Assembly: GCF_003591175.1 (NCBI RefSeq)
Contig: NZ_QYYG01000005.1
Location: 1 to 64,000, forward strand
Direction: 5' to 3'
Source of the DNA: Serratia inhibens
GTDB lineage: Bacteria; Pseudomonadota; Gammaproteobacteria; Enterobacterales; Enterobacteriaceae
Length of the DNA: 64,000 bases
In this document: positions 62,155 through 64,000 of the stretch, piece by piece
How positions within the stretch are numbered: the stretch's first letter is position 1
How the letters are laid out: each line of letters opens with the position of its first letter
The notes under the pieces: generated by a model
The model's input: only the letters and a program-made list of their open reading frames with translations
Database searches by the model: none
Told to the model about the DNA's origin: nothing
Position numbers and translations under genes: made by a program

Positions 62155-62958
62155 ATGTGTGAACTGCTCGGGATGAGCGCAAACGTACCGACCGATATCT
62201 GCTTTAGCTTTACCGGGCTGGTTCAGCGCGGTGGCCGTACCGGGCCACATAAAGATGGTTGGGGCATTACCTTCTATGAAGGTAACGGCTGCCGTACGTT
62301 TAAGGATCCCCAACCGAGTTTCGATTCGCCGATTGCCCGTCTGGTGCAGGAATACCCGATCAAATCCTGCGCGGTGGTATCGCACATCCGCCAGGCCAAT
62401 CGCGGCGAAGTGGCGCTGGAAAATACCCACCCGTTTACCCGCGAGCTATGGGGCCGTAACTGGACCTACGCGCATAATGGTCAGTTGAAAGGCTATCGTC
62501 AGTTGGAAACCGGCACCTTCCGCCCGGTGGGCCAGACTGACAGCGAATATGCTTTCTGCTGGCTACTGCATCAACTTTCCCTGAAATACCCGCGCACCCC
62601 GAGCCGTTGGCCGCCGGTATTCCGCTATATCGCACTGCTGGCGGATCAACTGCGCAAGAAAGGGGTATTCAATATGTTGCTGTCGGACGGGCGTTTTGTC
62701 ATGGCCTACTGCTCCACCAACTTATATTGGATCACCCGCCGCGCGCCGTTTGGCAAAGCCACGTTGCTCGATCAGGATGTGGAGATTGATTTTCAGCAGC
62801 AGACCACACCCAACGATGTGGTCACGGTGATTGCTACCCAGCCGCTGACGGCGAATGAAACCTGGCACAAGATTGCGCCAGGCGAGTTCGCATTATTTCA
62901 CTTCGGTGAGCGGCTTGGTTTGAGCGAAGGGGTTGGTGCTGACAGCGGGAGCCGTTGA
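62155..62958 (+). CDS. yafJ: Class II glutamine amidotransferase-like protein YafJ
   Basis: A 267-residue Ntn-type glutamine amidotransferase. The N-terminal Cys ([10 protein letters not shown]) is the expected nucleophile; [18 protein letters not shown] and [13 protein letters not shown] are the substrate-binding motifs. Physiological acceptor unknown. TAAGGAG is 8 nt before ATG 62155. Its C-terminus is slightly longer than the E. coli protein (255) and overlaps convergent dpaA by 66 nt. Confidence 0.92.
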   Translation: MCELLGMSANVPTDICFSFTGLVQRGGRTGPHKDGWGITFYEGNGCRTFKDPQPSFDSPIARLVQEYPIKSCAVVSHIRQANRGEVALENTHPFTRELWGRNWTYAHNGQLKGYRQLETGTFRPVGQTDSEYAFCWLLHQLSLKYPRTPSRWPPVFRYIALLADQLRKKGVFNMLLSDGRFVMAYCSTNLYWITRRAPFGKATLLDQDVEIDFQQQTTPNDVVTVIATQPLTANETWHKIAPGEFALFHFGERLGLSEGVGADSGSR

Positions 62959-63660
62959 CGCGTATTGCGTCATCTGGCTGGTGCTCATGACCGGCTGACC
63001 CAGTACGTACTGGCCATTGGCGACGCTGACCATCGGCGGCTGATGATTCTTGACGAAGTAGTCATAGCCTGGTTTCAACTGGTTCCAGAAGGCGATATCG
63101 CTGGAGGAGCGGTGACGTTTCAGGTTTTGATCGGTCATGCGGAACGGATAGATGCTGATATCGATCCGGCTCTGGCCATAAGCGAATGCGGCTTCCACGT
63201 AGCGGTAAATCTCATCCATATAGGTGTTGGTCATTGCGTAACAACCAATCGATTTACATTCACCGTGGATCATCAGATAAGCGCCGGAATAACCCTGCGA
63301 TTTGTCGTAATCGTTCGGGAAACCGATATTTATTGCACGATAATATTTGCTGTCGGGTTTCAGATGGCGTGAGTCGACGCTATAAAAACCTTCCGGGCTT
63401 TTAAAGTCACCTTCACGGCGTTTCGGGCCGAGTCCGCCGGAAAAATTACAGATGCGGAAGGAGTTCACCAGACGGAATTCGTTGCCCATTTTGGCATACA
63501 ATTCCAGCGTGCGTTCTTCTTTGAAGATCTGAATATAGACCGGTGAACCTACTAATTGCTGTTTAACTACCGGTGCCTCGGGAACCTGCTCGCTGGCGCT
63601 GCAGGCCGTGATCATCGGCATAGAAAAAAGCATCGCAAACAACAGCGCGATTTTGCTCAT
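62893..63660 (-). CDS. dpaA: Peptidoglycan meso-DAP protein amidase (L,D-transpeptidase fold), YafK
   Basis: A 255-residue exported YkuD-domain protein. A signal peptide with an ITACSAS stretch near residue 20 may be a lipobox-like site. The catalytic region [16 protein letters not shown] has the His and Cys of the family. In E. coli YafK/DpaA (LdtF) cleaves Braun lipoprotein from peptidoglycan. The gene order yafJ-yafK of E. coli is kept. C-terminal tail rich in Thr/Ser/Pro lies over the yafJ 3' end. Confidence 0.92.
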   Translation of the reverse strand: MSKIALLFAMLFSMPMITACSASEQVPEAPVVKQQLVGSPVYIQIFKEERTLELYAKMGNEFRLVNSFRICNFSGGLGPKRREGDFKSPEGFYSVDSRHLKPDSKYYRAINIGFPNDYDKSQGYSGAYLMIHGECKSIGCYAMTNTYMDEIYRYVEAAFAYGQSRIDISIYPFRMTDQNLKRHRSSSDIAFWNQLKPGYDYFVKNHQPPMVSVANGQYVLGQPVMSTSQMTQYASTAPAVSTNPFAQTKPLTEVK

Positions 63661-64000
63661 TATTATTCCTGCTTATATTTATCTGCTGGCTCAATGAACT
63701 CGGCCAACATGCCACTGATTATTGTTTTACTGCTTTAAAACACCGCCAGATTACCAGTGTGTTTTTTTTTAGCAATATGCGATGTGTATAAAAAAACCAC
63801 AAACTTCGATAAAAGTGAATCGACAGGCAGATTTTAACGATCGGTGGTGTAAAACAGCAGACATTTAATTGCATTTGCTTGACTCAGGTCACTGCTCAAC
63901 GCAGAACAAAGTGGTGAAAAATGTTAATATTCCGGCTCCGGTTAACCTGTTGTTGCCGATGCAGAAGCGGGCCTTGATCTTATATCCATGGCGATAACAT
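63661..64000. other. Intergenic region upstream of dpaA; no gene seen
   Basis: The last 340 bp are AT-rich and carry no ORF that looks coding. They must hold the dpaA promoter. A T9 run at about 63762-63770 follows a short AAACAC/GTGTTT pairing, too weak to call a terminator. A gene may begin beyond the window. Confidence 0.5.

Noticed and set aside
63721-63770. Terminator before the T9 run
   Set aside because: Only a 6-bp stem with a 15-nt loop, and no plus-strand gene directly upstream other than convergent yafJ.

Overview
The window is enterobacterial chromosome, most likely Serratia (S. proteamaculans/liquefaciens/plymuthica group; inferred, not proven). The backbone follows the E. coli order 5S rRNA - aspU - dkgB - yafC - yafD - mltD - gloB - yafS - rnhA - dnaQ - aspV, and later fadE - gmhA - yafJ - dpaA(yafK). 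Large blocks absent from E. coli K-12 are set into this frame, mostly next to the two identical tRNA-Asp genes.

Region 1 (1-14.7 kb): end of a ribosomal RNA operon (5S, tRNA-Asp), an unknown lipoprotein, then a 13.5-kb same-strand aryl polyene (APE) operon with 16 genes in the order apeC to apeR: chain-length-factor-like protein, two acyltransferases (one fused to a glycosyltransferase), two ACPs, AMP-ligase, two hotdog dehydratases, thioesterase, LolA-like carrier, MMPL exporter, lipoprotein, two ketosynthases and a ketoreductase. No aromatic ammonia-lyase, methyltransferase or phosphopantetheinyl transferase gene is present here.

Region 2 (14.8-23.4 kb): conserved housekeeping genes, ending in the second tRNA-Asp. 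yafE is missing and a drug-efflux-type MFS gene sits between yafC and yafD.

Region 3 (23.4-51 kb): a purine/ureide catabolism region (hpx genes): allantoin permease, GntR regulator, allantoin racemase and allantoinase (hpxC, S, A, B); oxamate/ureide amidase genes (hpxW, X, Y, Z); the RpiR-type regulator hpxU; an ABC transporter with ureidoglycine aminotransferase and allantoate amidohydrolase (hpxF-K), then OHCU decarboxylase, HIU hydrolase and a xanthine/urate permease (hpxQ, T, P). A sigma-54 promoter with an upstream NtrC-type site precedes hpxF. A complete aerobactin locus (iucABCD-iutA, divergent shiF and a siderophore-interacting protein, Fur box between them) splits the hpx region, together with a ParD/ParE-type module whose toxin gene is frameshifted.

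Region 4 (51-57.3 kb): the methionine salvage pathway (omega-amidase, mtnE, mtnB, mtnC, mtnD, mtnA, mtnK), with MetJ-like boxes in both divergent promoter regions.

Region 5 (57.3-58.7 kb): three tandem 478-bp units, each carrying an apparently complete hok/mok/sok type I toxin-antitoxin locus, including the antisense RNA with its promoter and terminator, a Mok leader peptide, and complementary mRNA ends resembling the tac/fbi elements of plasmid R1. This is the most striking element of the window.

Region 6 (58.7-64 kb): fadE with a FadR-type operator, gmhA, yafJ and dpaA (yafK).
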